Source: Pannonibacter carbonis (GTDB lineage: Bacteria > Pseudomonadota > Alphaproteobacteria > Rhizobiales > Stappiaceae). Taken from it: a stretch of 64,000 bases of DNA. The translations under genes and the position numbers were made by a program. Each line of letters opens with the position of its first letter. Position 1 is the first letter of the stretch. Under the pieces are notes generated by a model. It was given only the letters and a program-made list of their open reading frames with translations, did not search any database and was not told where the DNA came from. Of this stretch, positions 27,644-36,132 are shown one piece after another. Location: positions 62,001 to 126,000 of the forward strand of contig NZ_PUDR01000009.1 of the NCBI RefSeq assembly GCF_003012935.1, given 5' to 3'.

Positions 27644-28675
27644 ATGAAAACCGTTTTCTCATCTTCGCAACTGGTTCACGCGCCGAAGATGGAGATCGCC
27701 GACGGCCAATTGACCGAAGCGGTGGAAATTCCCCAGCGCGCGGAAATCGTCCGCGACGAAATCCTTCGCCGCAAGATCGGGCCGATCTGGACGCCGCAGG
27801 ACTTCGGCCGTGCGCCGCTGGAGCGGGTCCATACGCCCGAATACCTGACCTTCATGGAGACGTTCTGGTCGCGCTGGACGGCCGCGGGGCGTGACCGGGA
27901 TGCCTTTGCCTATGTCTGGCCCATCCGCCAGCTGCGCGCCACCCCGGCACCGGAGAGCATCGATGGCCTGCTCGGACGCTTTTCCTTTGACACCGGAACT
28001 CCGCTGACGGCCAACACCTGGGAGGCAGCAACCGCCAGTGCCAATACGGCGCTGACCGCAGCGCGCTTCCTGCGCGAGGGAGACCGCGCCGCCTTCGCCC
28101 TCTGCCGCCCGCCCGGCCATCATGCGGCAGCGGATTACTTTGGCGGCTATTGTTTCCTGAACAACGCCGCCATCGCGGCACAGTGGCTGCGCGACCAGGG
28201 CACCGCCCGCGTTGCCATCCTCGACATTGACTATCACCACGGCAACGGCACCCAGTCGATCTTCTACGAGCGGTCCGATGTGATGGTCCTCAACATCCAC
28301 GCCGACCCCAGGCACGACTATCCCTTCTTCCTCGGCCATGCGGACGAGACAGGCGAGAAGGCGGGCAAGGGCTACACCCAGAATTGGCCGCTGCCGCTCG
28401 GCACCGACTGGAGTGGCTACTCGATCGCTTTCGAAGAGGCCTATCGCTGGCTCGGCGTCTATTCGCCCGATGTCCTGATCGTCTCGCTTGGTCTGGACAC
28501 CTATGAGCACGATCCGATCTCGAAGTTCCGCCTCGTCTCCGACGATTACCTTAGGATCGGCGCCCGGCTTGCCCGCCTTGGCAAGCCGACGCTCTTCGTT
28601 CTGGAAGGCGGCTACGCCGTCGACGCCCTCGGCATCAACTGCGTCAACGTTCTGGAGGGTTTCCTGAACGGCTAG
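27644..28675 (+). CDS. acetylpolyamine amidohydrolase / class II histone deacetylase-like
   Basis: Zinc-dependent deacetylase fold of 343 residues. Motifs are RPPGHHA (two catalytic histidines), DIDYHHGNGTQ with the zinc ligands, GLDTYEHDP with the third zinc aspartate, and LEGGYAV with the catalytic tyrosine. The early QRAEIVRDEI and LTAAR segments fit bacterial acetylpolyamine amidohydrolases (AphA type), which remove acetyl from N-acetylated polyamines. Starts 5 bp after galM, so it is in the same transcript, although the functional link is not obvious. Confidence 0.88.
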   Translation: MKTVFSSSQLVHAPKMEIADGQLTEAVEIPQRAEIVRDEILRRKIGPIWTPQDFGRAPLERVHTPEYLTFMETFWSRWTAAGRDRDAFAYVWPIRQLRATPAPESIDGLLGRFSFDTGTPLTANTWEAATASANTALTAARFLREGDRAAFALCRPPGHHAAADYFGGYCFLNNAAIAAQWLRDQGTARVAILDIDYHHGNGTQSIFYERSDVMVLNIHADPRHDYPFFLGHADETGEKAGKGYTQNWPLPLGTDWSGYSIAFEEAYRWLGVYSPDVLIVSLGLDTYEHDPISKFRLVSDDYLRIGARLARLGKPTLFVLEGGYAVDALGINCVNVLEGFLNG

Positions 28676-28706
28676 GGGCCTTTGCGGGCCACTGCGGAGT
28701 ACCCCC

Positions 28707-29324
28707 TCAAACGCCAAACCCCATGCGCCGGAGTTCGAGACGCAATGGCCCGGCTCCGGTGAAATGGATCGCCGCCATGCCGACGGCGCGTGCACCTTCG
28801 ACATTCTTCAGGCTGTCGTCGATGAAGACGCAGGCCTCGGCGGTCAGGCCGTTCCGCTCCAGCAGCACCTCGTAGATGCGTGGCTCGGGCTTCAGCAGCC
28901 GTTCTTCCGCCGACACCACCGTGTCGCGGAAGGAGGTTGCAAGGAACGGAAAGCGGGCCTTGGCCTCCGCGAACTTCTCGTTCGAGAAGTTGGTAATCGC
29001 ATAAAGCGGCACGTCGCCTTCAGCCAATTCCCCAAGCAGCGCGACTGATCCGGGAACCTCGCCCGGGACCATCTCGTGCCAGCCTTCGTCATAGGCGCGG
29101 ATCAGGTCCGCATGCTCTGGATAAAGCGCTACCCGTTCTGCGACAGCCTCGGCCCAGCTTCGCCCGCGATCCTGCTCCAGGTTCCAGGCCGGCGAACAGA
29201 CATCACTCAGAAATTGTTGCCGGGCGTCCGCATCGGGGATCAGCCGGCGATAGAGATGCTCCGGGTCCCATTCGATCAGAACATTGCCGATGTCGAATAC
29301 GACCGTGGTCACAGGGGAAGTCAT
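28707..29324 (-). CDS. HAD-superfamily hydrolase (subfamily IA, YihX-like)
   Basis: 205 residues from the ATG at 29324, preceded by GAGGCACCCGC; the frame is open to 29360. HAD motif I is VFDIGNVLIEWDP, motif II ITNFSNEKF, motif III lysine in LLKPEPRIYEVLL, and motif IV FIDDSLKNVEGARAVG. This is the alpha-D-glucose-1-phosphatase/haloacid dehalogenase-like branch. Substrate unknown; a small phosphosugar is likely. Convergent with aphA and divergent from the PhnD-like gene. Confidence 0.85.
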   Translation of the reverse strand: MTSPVTTVVFDIGNVLIEWDPEHLYRRLIPDADARQQFLSDVCSPAWNLEQDRGRSWAEAVAERVALYPEHADLIRAYDEGWHEMVPGEVPGSVALLGELAEGDVPLYAITNFSNEKFAEAKARFPFLATSFRDTVVSAEERLLKPEPRIYEVLLERNGLTAEACVFIDDSLKNVEGARAVGMAAIHFTGAGPLRLELRRMGFGV

Positions 29325-29386
29325 GCGGGTGCCTCGAGGCTTGCGGGTGTAGAATGGCAAGAAGAATCAGCAAAGGTGGCCTGAGC

Positions 29387-30364
29387 ATGGCGGCCCGTTT
29401 CACCCGTGTCATCCTCGTCCTGGGTATCCTTCTGGCAACTCCGATGCCGTTGCGCAGCCAGGACATTGCGGCCGGGTTCCGGCTCCGTCTTGCTGTTGTC
29501 ACCGCAGCGCAGGAGGACATGCGCGAGCGGGTCGAGCCATTCCGCGAGGAACTGCAATACCGGCTTGCCTTGCCCGTCGACCTGTTTCTGATGGACACGC
29601 TGGGGGCGGCTACCGATGCGCTCGTGCGCGGCGATGTCGATTTCCTGCGCTTGTCCGCCTCCGCCTATGGTGTTGCGCAAACCGCCTGTGCCTGTCTTGA
29701 TCCACTGGTGGTGCCGATGGACGGGGAGGGGGCGGAAGGGTTTCATGCAGTCATTGTGGCCCGCGCAAGCCAGGCCGCGAGCGTTGCCGATCTCGCCGGC
29801 CGGCGTCTTGCTGTCGGTGATCCCGCGTCCAGCGCGGCTTTCCGGATGCCGCTTGCAGGTCTAGTGCTCCAAGGCACTGATCCGGCGACATTCTTCTCGG
29901 CCCTCGTCAGGGTTGAAGGACCGCGCGAAGGGCTGCGAGCGCTGTTTGACGGACGGGTCGAGGCGGCCCTGGTCTGGTCAACCCTGATCGGTGATCCCGA
30001 GTTCGGCTATTCTGCCGGCACGCTGAACGAGGCCTATCTCTCCACCCGTCTCGACATGAGCCGCCTCAGCGTGGTCTGGCAGTCCCCACGCCTGCCTTAT
30101 GCGGTGCATGCAGTGCGCAGCAGCCTGCCGCCAGCAGTGCGGGCCCGGCTGCGATCCGTCCTGACCACCTTGATCGACGATGCGCCGGGCGCCTATTTCG
30201 CCATCGAACCCGACTTCGGCGGAGGGTTCGCCGCCACAGACGCCGCAACGCTGACCGGAGCCCTGCATCCTTACCGGCCTGAGGCACAGGCCAAGCTGCA
30301 GCAACTCTCCGGCACAGCGGCGACGGAGGCCTCCGCCGCACCGGAGGAACTGCCGCAGCCGTGA
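29387..30364 (+). CDS. PhnD-like periplasmic substrate-binding protein, orphan
   Basis: 325 residues from ATG 29387, with AGGTGG 7 nt upstream. A signal peptide ends near PLRSQD. The rest has the type II periplasmic binding fold of the PhnD/SsuA/transferrin-like family: LRLAVVTAAQEDM, a region choosing RGDVDFLRLSASAYG, then LAGRRLAVGDPASSAAFRMP. No permease or ATPase lies nearby, so it may serve a distant transporter or a sensor. The C-terminus is a low-complexity Ala/Glu/Pro tail. It ends 3 bp before the convergent ackA. Confidence 0.78.
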   Translation: MAARFTRVILVLGILLATPMPLRSQDIAAGFRLRLAVVTAAQEDMRERVEPFREELQYRLALPVDLFLMDTLGAATDALVRGDVDFLRLSASAYGVAQTACACLDPLVVPMDGEGAEGFHAVIVARASQAASVADLAGRRLAVGDPASSAAFRMPLAGLVLQGTDPATFFSALVRVEGPREGLRALFDGRVEAALVWSTLIGDPEFGYSAGTLNEAYLSTRLDMSRLSVVWQSPRLPYAVHAVRSSLPPAVRARLRSVLTTLIDDAPGAYFAIEPDFGGGFAATDAATLTGALHPYRPEAQAKLQQLSGTAATEASAAPEELPQP

Positions 30365-30366
30365 TC

Positions 30367-31554
30367 TCACCCGATCAGCGTGGCCGTATGCCGGCGGATC
30401 ATCTCTTCCTCGTTGGTCGGGATGACCAGCACTGCAACGCGTGAACTGTCTGCGGATATGACTGTTTCCCGCGCCGCATTGCGGGCCTCGTCCAGCTCCA
30501 CGCCGAGCCAGCCGAGGTCGCGGCAGACTGCCGAGCGCACACTCACTCCGTTCTCGCCAATGCCACCCGTGAACACCAGCGTATCAAGCCCGGACAGGAT
30601 CGCTGCCATGGCACCCAGCTCGCGCTTCACCCGGAAGACGAAATACTCGATCGCCTGCCGGGCTTCGGCTGTTCCCGCCGCCTCCAGTTCCCGCATGTCT
30701 TGCGACAGGCCCGAGAGGCCCTTCAGCCCGGACTGCTTGTAGAGGAGATCAGAAATCGCTGCGGCATCCATGCCCTTTTCGGCCATGAGATACAGCACCA
30801 CGCCGGGGTCGAGCTGGCCACAGCGCGTGCCCATGGGCAGGCCGTCGAGCGCGGTGAAGCCCATGGTCGAGCCGATGCTGCGACCATTGTTGATGGCACA
30901 CATGGACGCGCCATTGCCCAGATGCGCGACCACAAGCCGCCCCACCACCGCCTGTGGCCGTGTCTGGCGCAGGTGCTCGGTGATGTATTCATACGACAGG
31001 CCGTGGAAGCCGTAGCGCCGGACACCCTCGTCATAAAGGGTGCGGGGCAGGGCGAAGGTATCATTCACCCAAGGGTGCGCCCGGTGGAACGCCGTATCGA
31101 AACAGGCGACCTGGACGGCCGAGGGAAAGGCCGCACTTGCCGCCCGGATGCCGGCGAGATTATGCGGCTGGTGCAGCGGTGCCAGCGGCACCAGCTTCTC
31201 CAGCGCGGCCATGACCTCGTCCGTGACGATCACCGGGGCGTCATGGGCTATCCCGCCATGTACCACCCGGTGACCGACTGCGCTTACCTCAAGTCCCGGG
31301 ACTGTCTCGGCAATCAGGGCCAGGAGGACGCCGAGTGCCGTCTTGTGGTCATGCCCCTCTTCGTGCGACAGCGGCCGTGACAGGTCCTGTCCGTCCTCAA
31401 GCCGGGTTGCCTTCAGCCTTGGCGATGCACCCAAGCCCTCGATCTGTCCGCGAACCAGTTCTGACTGACCGGCATAAAGGTCGAACTTGATTGATGACGA
31501 TCCTGCATTCAGCACCAGAATGACGGGGTTGCGCTCCGATGACAGGCCGCTCAT
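30367..31554 (-). CDS. ackA: acetate kinase
   Basis: Interconverts acetyl phosphate plus ADP with acetate plus ATP. 395 residues with the ASKHA-fold N-terminal LVLNAGSSSIKFDLY, the VGHRVVHGG catalytic region, VACFDTAFHRAHPW and the C-terminal FTGGIGENG phosphate loop. Its start overlaps the stop of the MaoC-Pta gene by four bases (ATGA), so the two act as a Pta-Ack pair. Butyrate or propionate kinase activity is possible given the mixed fusion upstream. Confidence 0.93.
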   Translation of the reverse strand: MSGLSSERNPVILVLNAGSSSIKFDLYAGQSELVRGQIEGLGASPRLKATRLEDGQDLSRPLSHEEGHDHKTALGVLLALIAETVPGLEVSAVGHRVVHGGIAHDAPVIVTDEVMAALEKLVPLAPLHQPHNLAGIRAASAAFPSAVQVACFDTAFHRAHPWVNDTFALPRTLYDEGVRRYGFHGLSYEYITEHLRQTRPQAVVGRLVVAHLGNGASMCAINNGRSIGSTMGFTALDGLPMGTRCGQLDPGVVLYLMAEKGMDAAAISDLLYKQSGLKGLSGLSQDMRELEAAGTAEARQAIEYFVFRVKRELGAMAAILSGLDTLVFTGGIGENGVSVRSAVCRDLGWLGVELDEARNAARETVISADSSRVAVLVIPTNEEEMIRRHTATLIG

Positions 31555-32966
31555 TCGGCAGGCCCCAATTCGCCAGTCACTGCCGTTTCCCCGGCTTTCA
31601 GCCAGTGATCATAGAGCAGCGCCAGGGCACAGGATGCCAGCCGTGCCCGGTCATCGTCCGAGCGGCTGGTCAGTACCACCGGCACCTTGGCTCCGATCAC
31701 GAGGCCGGCGGCCTCTGCATGGGCGATGAAGGTCAGTTCCTTCGCCAGCATGTTGCCGGACTCTAGGTTTGGCACGATCAGCACTTCCGCGTGACCGGCC
31801 ACCAGGGACGTGATCCCCTTTGTGCGTGCCGCCTGAAGATCGATGGCATTGTCCATGGCCAGGGGGCCGTCAACAAGACCACCGGTGATCTGGCCGCGTT
31901 CTGCCATCTTCGACAGGATGGCCGCATCAAGGCTCGAGGGAATGGCCGGATTGACTGTCTCGATGGCCGAGAGAATGCCAACCTTCGGCTGCTCCATGCC
32001 GATGGCAAGGCCGACGTTGATGGCGTTCTGGATGATGTCGACCTTGGTCATCAGGTCCGGCGCAATGTTGATTGCCGCATCGGAGATGATGACCGGCGTC
32101 TTGCGGCCGGGAACATCCATCACGAACACATGGCTGATCCTCCGGCTGGTGCGCAATCCGCCGTCGCGCTTGACCACGTGATGCAGCAGATGGTCCGTGT
32201 GCAGGTGGCCTTTCATGACGGCGCTGACCTTGCCCTCATGCACCATGGCAACGCCCTTGGCTGCGGCTTCCGATTCATCACTGATGTCGATGATCTCGAA
32301 TCCGTCGAGGCTCTGGTTCAGCTCCGCTGCCGCCGCCTCGATGCGTGCCCGGGCACCGATCAGGATCGGGTGGATCAGCCCCTCGCGGGCCGCCAGCAGC
32401 GCGCCGCCGAGCGAGTTCACATCATCAGGAGCGACAACTGCCGTGATCAAGGGCGGCAGCATGCGGGCATAGCCGATGAGCTTGTCGAAATGCTGGTGGC
32501 GCTCGACAAGCAGGGCAGGCAGATCCGTGGCATCAAAAGTGATTGTCTGGTCCGGGGCGGTAACTTCGGCAATGCCGTCCGCAATCACTGTCCCGTCGGT
32601 CCGGACGACGGTCGTTGCCAGCCGCACCAGCCGGTCCGCCTCCTTGGCCAGGACGCTGACTGTTACCGTCAGTGCATCGCCGAGAATGACACGATTGCGA
32701 AACGTAAAACTCTGTGTCCGATAAACCGTCCCCGGCCCCGGCAGGATGTTGCCGAGGACGGCGGACACGAGGGCGCCGATCCACATGGAGGGGGCAAACG
32801 GCGGATCCACGCGGCCATCGCCGGTCCAGTCGGTGTTGGGCAGGTGCAGGGGATTCGTGTTTCCGGAGGCATGCGCGAAGATGTAGAGATCATTCGCAGT
32901 ACAGACACGGGTCACGGTCGCACTGTCGCCGACAGTGATCTGGTCAAATGTCTTGTTGCTGGCCAT
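31551..32966 (-). CDS. MaoC-like domain fused to phosphate acyltransferase (bifunctional Pta type)
   Basis: 471 residues from the ATG at 32966 (the frame is open to 33044). Residues 1-150 are a MaoC/hot-dog domain; about 165-471 are a phosphate acetyl/butyryltransferase domain (for example VAMVHEGKVSAVMKGHLHTD and NAINVGLAIGMEQPKVGILSA). It would convert an acyl-CoA and phosphate to acyl phosphate for AckA, giving one ATP. The MaoC motif reads ASGNTNPLH where active R-hydratases have SGDxNPxH, so the catalytic Asp is Asn here and hydratase activity is doubtful. Orthologues should be checked before calling this a loss. Confidence 0.9.
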   Translation of the reverse strand: MASNKTFDQITVGDSATVTRVCTANDLYIFAHASGNTNPLHLPNTDWTGDGRVDPPFAPSMWIGALVSAVLGNILPGPGTVYRTQSFTFRNRVILGDALTVTVSVLAKEADRLVRLATTVVRTDGTVIADGIAEVTAPDQTITFDATDLPALLVERHQHFDKLIGYARMLPPLITAVVAPDDVNSLGGALLAAREGLIHPILIGARARIEAAAAELNQSLDGFEIIDISDESEAAAKGVAMVHEGKVSAVMKGHLHTDHLLHHVVKRDGGLRTSRRISHVFVMDVPGRKTPVIISDAAINIAPDLMTKVDIIQNAINVGLAIGMEQPKVGILSAIETVNPAIPSSLDAAILSKMAERGQITGGLVDGPLAMDNAIDLQAARTKGITSLVAGHAEVLIVPNLESGNMLAKELTFIAHAEAAGLVIGAKVPVVLTSRSDDDRARLASCALALLYDHWLKAGETAVTGELGPAE

Positions 32967-33114
32967 CAGCCCTGCTCTTTCGGTTCGAAATGGTGCAGCG
33001 CGGGGAGGCGCGCTGCGCACTCCTTTTTGCAGCATTTCGACCAAAGCCCTATGACACAGCGCAAGCCCGGCGACCGCTGTTTTTGGCAGCCGGTCGGGTC
33101 AAATCCTGACCGTG

Positions 33115-33738
33115 CTATTTCATCGTCACGGATTCGGTAAAGCGCGGGCGCAGGAAGTAAATGCCTTCCATGTCAATGGACGTGGCCCGGGGCATGATGT
33201 TCTGGGCCAGCTCGGCAAAGGTCGGAATATATTGCCCGTTGGTTTGGCCAACGATCATGGTCGTGTTGGGATTGTTCAGGCCCGACGGAATGCTGATGGG
33301 CGGCTTGGAGCCTTTCGTCCAAGGGGTTCCGCCCGATTCATTGATACTCCAGGCAACTTTGGCAGCACCCTTGGCATCGAACTCGATGCTGGCAACGATC
33401 ACCTTGAGTTTCGAAGCCGAATACGGCTCCATGATCAGGCTGGAGGCATACATGATATCGGTCATGTCCGCCTTCGACACGGTTTCCGCCTGCGCGACAA
33501 GGTCAGCAAGCGAGATCGCAACCTGGTTCACTTTCCGTTTGTAATTGAGCGCTTCCGTTGTCTCGGCGGATCCGATCATCAGGATCAGCATGACCGGCAG
33601 GGCGAGCGCGAATTCGACGGCCGCGACGCCCCGGCGGTCCTGGGCGAATGAAGCCAGACCGGTCGATTGCGGCGACACCGGGCCATCGGCTTGAGGGTTC
33701 ACCCGGTCGGGTCTTTTCCAGAAGGTCCAGTTCACCAT
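33115..33738 (-). CDS. TadE/TadG-like pilus assembly protein (second of pair)
   Basis: 207 residues. After a polar N-terminal lead, the segment RRGVAAVEFALALPVMLILMI has the TadE-like pseudopilin pattern: a positively charged residue, a glutamate five residues into the hydrophobic helix, then a single membrane span. The rest is a periplasmic domain of about 150 residues. Such proteins are processed by the prepilin peptidase and assist Flp fibre assembly. It overlaps the preceding TadE-like gene by 7 bp. Confidence 0.82.
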   Translation of the reverse strand: MVNWTFWKRPDRVNPQADGPVSPQSTGLASFAQDRRGVAAVEFALALPVMLILMIGSAETTEALNYKRKVNQVAISLADLVAQAETVSKADMTDIMYASSLIMEPYSASKLKVIVASIEFDAKGAAKVAWSINESGGTPWTKGSKPPISIPSGLNNPNTTMIVGQTNGQYIPTFAELAQNIMPRATSIDMEGIYFLRPRFTESVTMK

Positions 33739-34310
33739 GGGAAGGGCTCGTTTCTGAAGACCTGCGTGGAATAAAGAAAGCGCTTTGTTCCGGCGTCACC
33801 GGGATCGGTTCCCAGCAATGCGGTGAACATCGGCCAGGTGTAGACGGCGCGGGCTACAACGATCTGCCCACCGGTGCTGTTCGTGTAGTTCATTCCACCG
33901 GCGAAGTTGCCATCGTTCCCCACCATCGGCGGCAGATTCTTGATCGAGGCAAAATTGTCAAAGGTCCGCACGTCGATCTCGAGCCTGGCGTTGTCGCAGA
34001 ACGTGGCCATGTTGGCGCAAACATCCGCCTTGAAGCGCGCCTTGTCGAAGCTGGCTTTCTGGGCCTGGCCTGTCTTGATCAGGCGCGTGCTTTCTGCAAC
34101 CGCGTAATCCAGGGTCCGGTTGACGACAAAGGACAAGCCGAACTCGATAATCCCGGCCATCAGGGCCAGAAACGGGACGATGACGAACGCGAACTCGATC
34201 GCAAGGGCACCCTTGCGATCTTTCCTGAACCGGCGGAAAGGACTGCGGCCCTCTGCCCGAAGCGGCGGATTGCCCTCATTCTCAGGCCTGTTTGGCATGA
34301 CCTTCACCAT
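33732..34310 (-). CDS. TadE-family pilus assembly protein (first of pair)
   Basis: 192 residues with KDRKGALAIEFAFVIVPFLA, the processing site and hydrophobic pseudopilin helix with the conserved glutamate, and a periplasmic C-terminal domain containing a cysteine pair (CANMATFC). It is translated from the ATG at 34310, which overlaps by one base the stop of the upstream secretin-N-like gene (TGATG). Probably one of the minor pseudopilins of the Tad system encoded next to it. Confidence 0.85.
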   Translation of the reverse strand: MVKVMPNRPENEGNPPLRAEGRSPFRRFRKDRKGALAIEFAFVIVPFLALMAGIIEFGLSFVVNRTLDYAVAESTRLIKTGQAQKASFDKARFKADVCANMATFCDNARLEIDVRTFDNFASIKNLPPMVGNDGNFAGGMNYTNSTGGQIVVARAVYTWPMFTALLGTDPGDAGTKRFLYSTQVFRNEPFPW

Positions 34311-34780
34311 CAGTTTCCGCCTGCAGCCTGAATGGCCATCTCGTTTCGCGTGGTGATCTGTTTGGAGGTGATTTCAAAAGCATCCTTTTCATCACCCACC
34401 TGCGCAGACGCATCGCAATAGGGCGAACAGGCATAGGTGTACCGGTTCGTACCACGCATGACGGTGACCAGATCCGTCGGAGATGGTCCGACATTGATCA
34501 ACTCGTCAATGATCGGCTTGGAATCCTTGTCGAGGATGATCAGGTTGGTGCTGCCGGCCGTCTTGCCCGTGACGACGACGGTGTAGCGGTCATGCATTGT
34601 GACGTCGGCAATCACCGGATTGCCGACGATGACCGTATCCGCCGGTTGCTGGATCTTGAACACTTTTGCCCGGTCCACGAACACGTCAACCGAGCTGTCG
34701 CCTGCTAGGGCATTTCCCCAGGTCAAGGTCATCAGTGTCGCGGCAAAAGTTGCAAGGACAGGCATCATCAGGCGGGGCAT
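34310..34780 (-). CDS. small pilus assembly protein with secretin N-terminal (pil_N) domain
   Basis: 156 residues from ATG 34780 (GGAG upstream); the frame is open to 34828. A signal peptide ends near NALAGD. The rest resembles the first periplasmic domain of CpaC: KVFKIQQPADTVIVGNPVIADV aligns with VVIEIADPVADVLVSDPSIADG of the cpaC product at 36902. This is the stand-alone pilus assembly N-terminal domain family. The C-terminal part has YACSPYC, a likely disulphide. First gene of the leftward three-gene unit with the two TadE-like genes; partner function in the outer-membrane channel is inferred. Confidence 0.8.
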   Translation of the reverse strand: MPRLMMPVLATFAATLMTLTWGNALAGDSSVDVFVDRAKVFKIQQPADTVIVGNPVIADVTMHDRYTVVVTGKTAGSTNLIILDKDSKPIIDELINVGPSPTDLVTVMRGTNRYTYACSPYCDASAQVGDEKDAFEITSKQITTRNEMAIQAAGGN

Positions 34781-35158
34781 GAGCCACTCCGTTAACAGGG
34801 CAGGCCCCGCGTGGATACGCGCAGCCACTGTTCATCAGGCGAATGGTGCCTCGGTTTGGTGAATGAAGCCCTAACGCAAGGCGCCGGTTTGTACTCATGC
34901 CGCTCATTTTCCGAGGATTCTGGCGGAGTATTGGACGTGATGGGAAAGAGTTGCCCTTAACAATCTCAATACAAGTAAAAACGTACATGCTTAATAAACA
35001 CAAGATTAACCAGAATGACGACTACAGCAAACACCGCTATCGATAGGGACAATTTTAACGAGATCGAAAGATATCGGGGGTAATGTCTCATCATGTTCGA
35101 ACGGCTGGAAACAAGGCCGGCGAACTAGAGCTGTCAAAACATGTGATAGGAGCAAATC
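34781..35158. other. 378-bp divergent region before flp, AT-richer than its surroundings
   Basis: No gene is seen. The region separates the leftward TadE-like unit from the pilin gene and must contain both promoters and a long flp leader. TTAACC or TTAAC occurs at about 34957 and 35006-35011, and a purine-rich AGGAG lies 6 nt before the flp ATG. The TTAA elements are not at the N7 spacing of a full CtrA site, so CtrA control is only a possibility. Confidence 0.4.
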
Positions 35159-35332
35159 ATGCAGAACATTTTCGCCCGTTTCGCCAAGGATGAGTCTGGT
35201 GCAACCGCTATCGAATACGGCCTGATCGCAGGTCTGATCTCGGTCGTCATCGTCGGCACTGTTGCCACCATCGGCACCGATCTGGGCGCCGTCTTTACCA
35301 AGATCAGCACGGAACTGGCTAAGGCCAAGTAA
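35159..35332 (+). CDS. Flp-type major pilin
   Basis: 57 residues: MQNIFARFAKDESGATAIEY, then a hydrophobic helix (GLIAGLISVVIVGTVATIG) and a short polar tail. Cleavage is expected after G14, leaving ATAIEY with the glutamate at position 5 and the Flp-specific tyrosine at 6. The gene has AGGAG before its ATG and a strong terminator after it, so it is a highly expressed monocistron separate from cpaA. It is the fibre subunit of the Tad pilus encoded on both sides. Confidence 0.95.
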   Translation: MQNIFARFAKDESGATAIEYGLIAGLISVVIVGTVATIGTDLGAVFTKISTELAKAK

Positions 35333-35350
35333 GCTGATTGCTTGAACGTT

Positions 35351-35404
35351 GCCCGCCCGGAACCCGGGCGGGCCGGTTGCCAGGCCGTTCCTGGCATTTT
35401 TTTT
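35351..35404 (+). terminator. double hairpin terminator after flp
   Basis: GCCCGCCC/GGGCGGGC (35351-35358 with 35366-35373) is followed at once by TGCCAGG/CCTGGCA (35378-35384 with 35390-35396) and eight T residues (35397-35404). The second is a textbook rho-independent terminator. It separates abundant flp mRNA from cpaA. Confidence 0.9.
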
Positions 35405-35433
35405 AGCAGCGTTCAGGGCGTGCGAGGTTCCTC

Positions 35434-35946
35434 ATGCTTGAAGCCGCCATTCTTGTTGTCTTTCCGGTGCTAGTTGCATTCGCAGCCGCCTCCGATCTTT
35501 TGACCATGACGATCCCAAACCGTGTGTCTCTGATGCTTGCCAGCGCATTTGTTGTCATGGCTATGGCAACGGGTATGCCTTTTGGCCAGTTCAGCCTTCA
35601 TCTGGTTGCCGGTGCGCTTGTTTTGGTCATATCTTTTGGACTGTTTGCTGCAGGCTGGATGGGCGGCGGTGACGCAAAGGTGGCGAGCGCGATTGCGCTA
35701 TGGTTCGGGTTGTCGGACCATCTGACGGGTTTCCTCATTCTGACTGCCTTCTACGGCATGCTGCTGACTATTGCGCTCGTGTCCGCGCGCCAGATGCCTT
35801 ACTTGCCCGGCGTTCTCAGACGGCAGGAATGGGCGTTGCGACTTCACGACTCCCGTAGCGGTATTCCCTATGGGATCGCAATCGCTGTAGCTGCCTTACA
35901 AGTTTACCCTCAGTCTAGCTGGTTCAACTGGATCCCTGCTGCCTGA
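35434..35946 (+). CDS. cpaA: Tad prepilin peptidase CpaA/TadV
   Basis: 170-residue polytopic aspartyl protease of family A24, minimal form without the N-methylation domain. The catalytic aspartates are in SDLLTMTIPN (about residue 21) and GGGDAKV (about residue 73). It cleaves the Flp pilin and the TadE-like pseudopilins at the inner membrane. It lies between two terminators (after flp and after itself), so it appears to be transcribed on its own. Confidence 0.93.
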   Translation: MLEAAILVVFPVLVAFAAASDLLTMTIPNRVSLMLASAFVVMAMATGMPFGQFSLHLVAGALVLVISFGLFAAGWMGGGDAKVASAIALWFGLSDHLTGFLILTAFYGMLLTIALVSARQMPYLPGVLRRQEWALRLHDSRSGIPYGIAIAVAALQVYPQSSWFNWIPAA

Positions 35947-35974
35947 TTCAGATTTCGTAAGCAGAGTTTTTGAG

Positions 35975-36007
35975 GGCCGCGAATGTGTTTCGCGGCCTTT
36001 TGATTTT
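35975..36007 (+). terminator. terminator after cpaA
   Basis: GGCCGCGAA (35975-35983) pairs perfectly with TTCGCGGCC (35989-35997) around a TGTGT loop, followed by TTTTGATTTT. It ends cpaA transcription, so cpaB needs its own promoter in 36008-36132. Confidence 0.88.
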
Positions 36008-36030
36008 CCATATGTAAATCCTAATTCGTG

Positions 36031-36060
36031 TTAACCATTCCTACTTATGCTCAATTAACC
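36031..36060 (+). promoter_or_regulatory. repeated TTAACCAT in the cpaB promoter region
   Basis: TTAACCAT occurs at 36031 and 36055, 24 bp apart, in the AT-rich gap between the cpaA terminator and the cpaB start. It may be part of a promoter or a regulator half-site. The spacing does not match a full CtrA box (TTAA-N7-TTAA). Confidence 0.3.
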
Positions 36061-36132
36061 ATGTTTTGACCATTTGCCGCCCACATTACGCAGGAACGCA
36101 ATCCGTGGCGTTTCGAGTGTGGGTGGTTTGCG

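Noticed and set aside
34781-36132. CtrA binding sites at the flp and cpaB promoters
   Set aside because: TTAAC and TTAACC elements are present, but none forms the full TTAA-N7-TTAA arrangement; kept only as a weak regulatory note.
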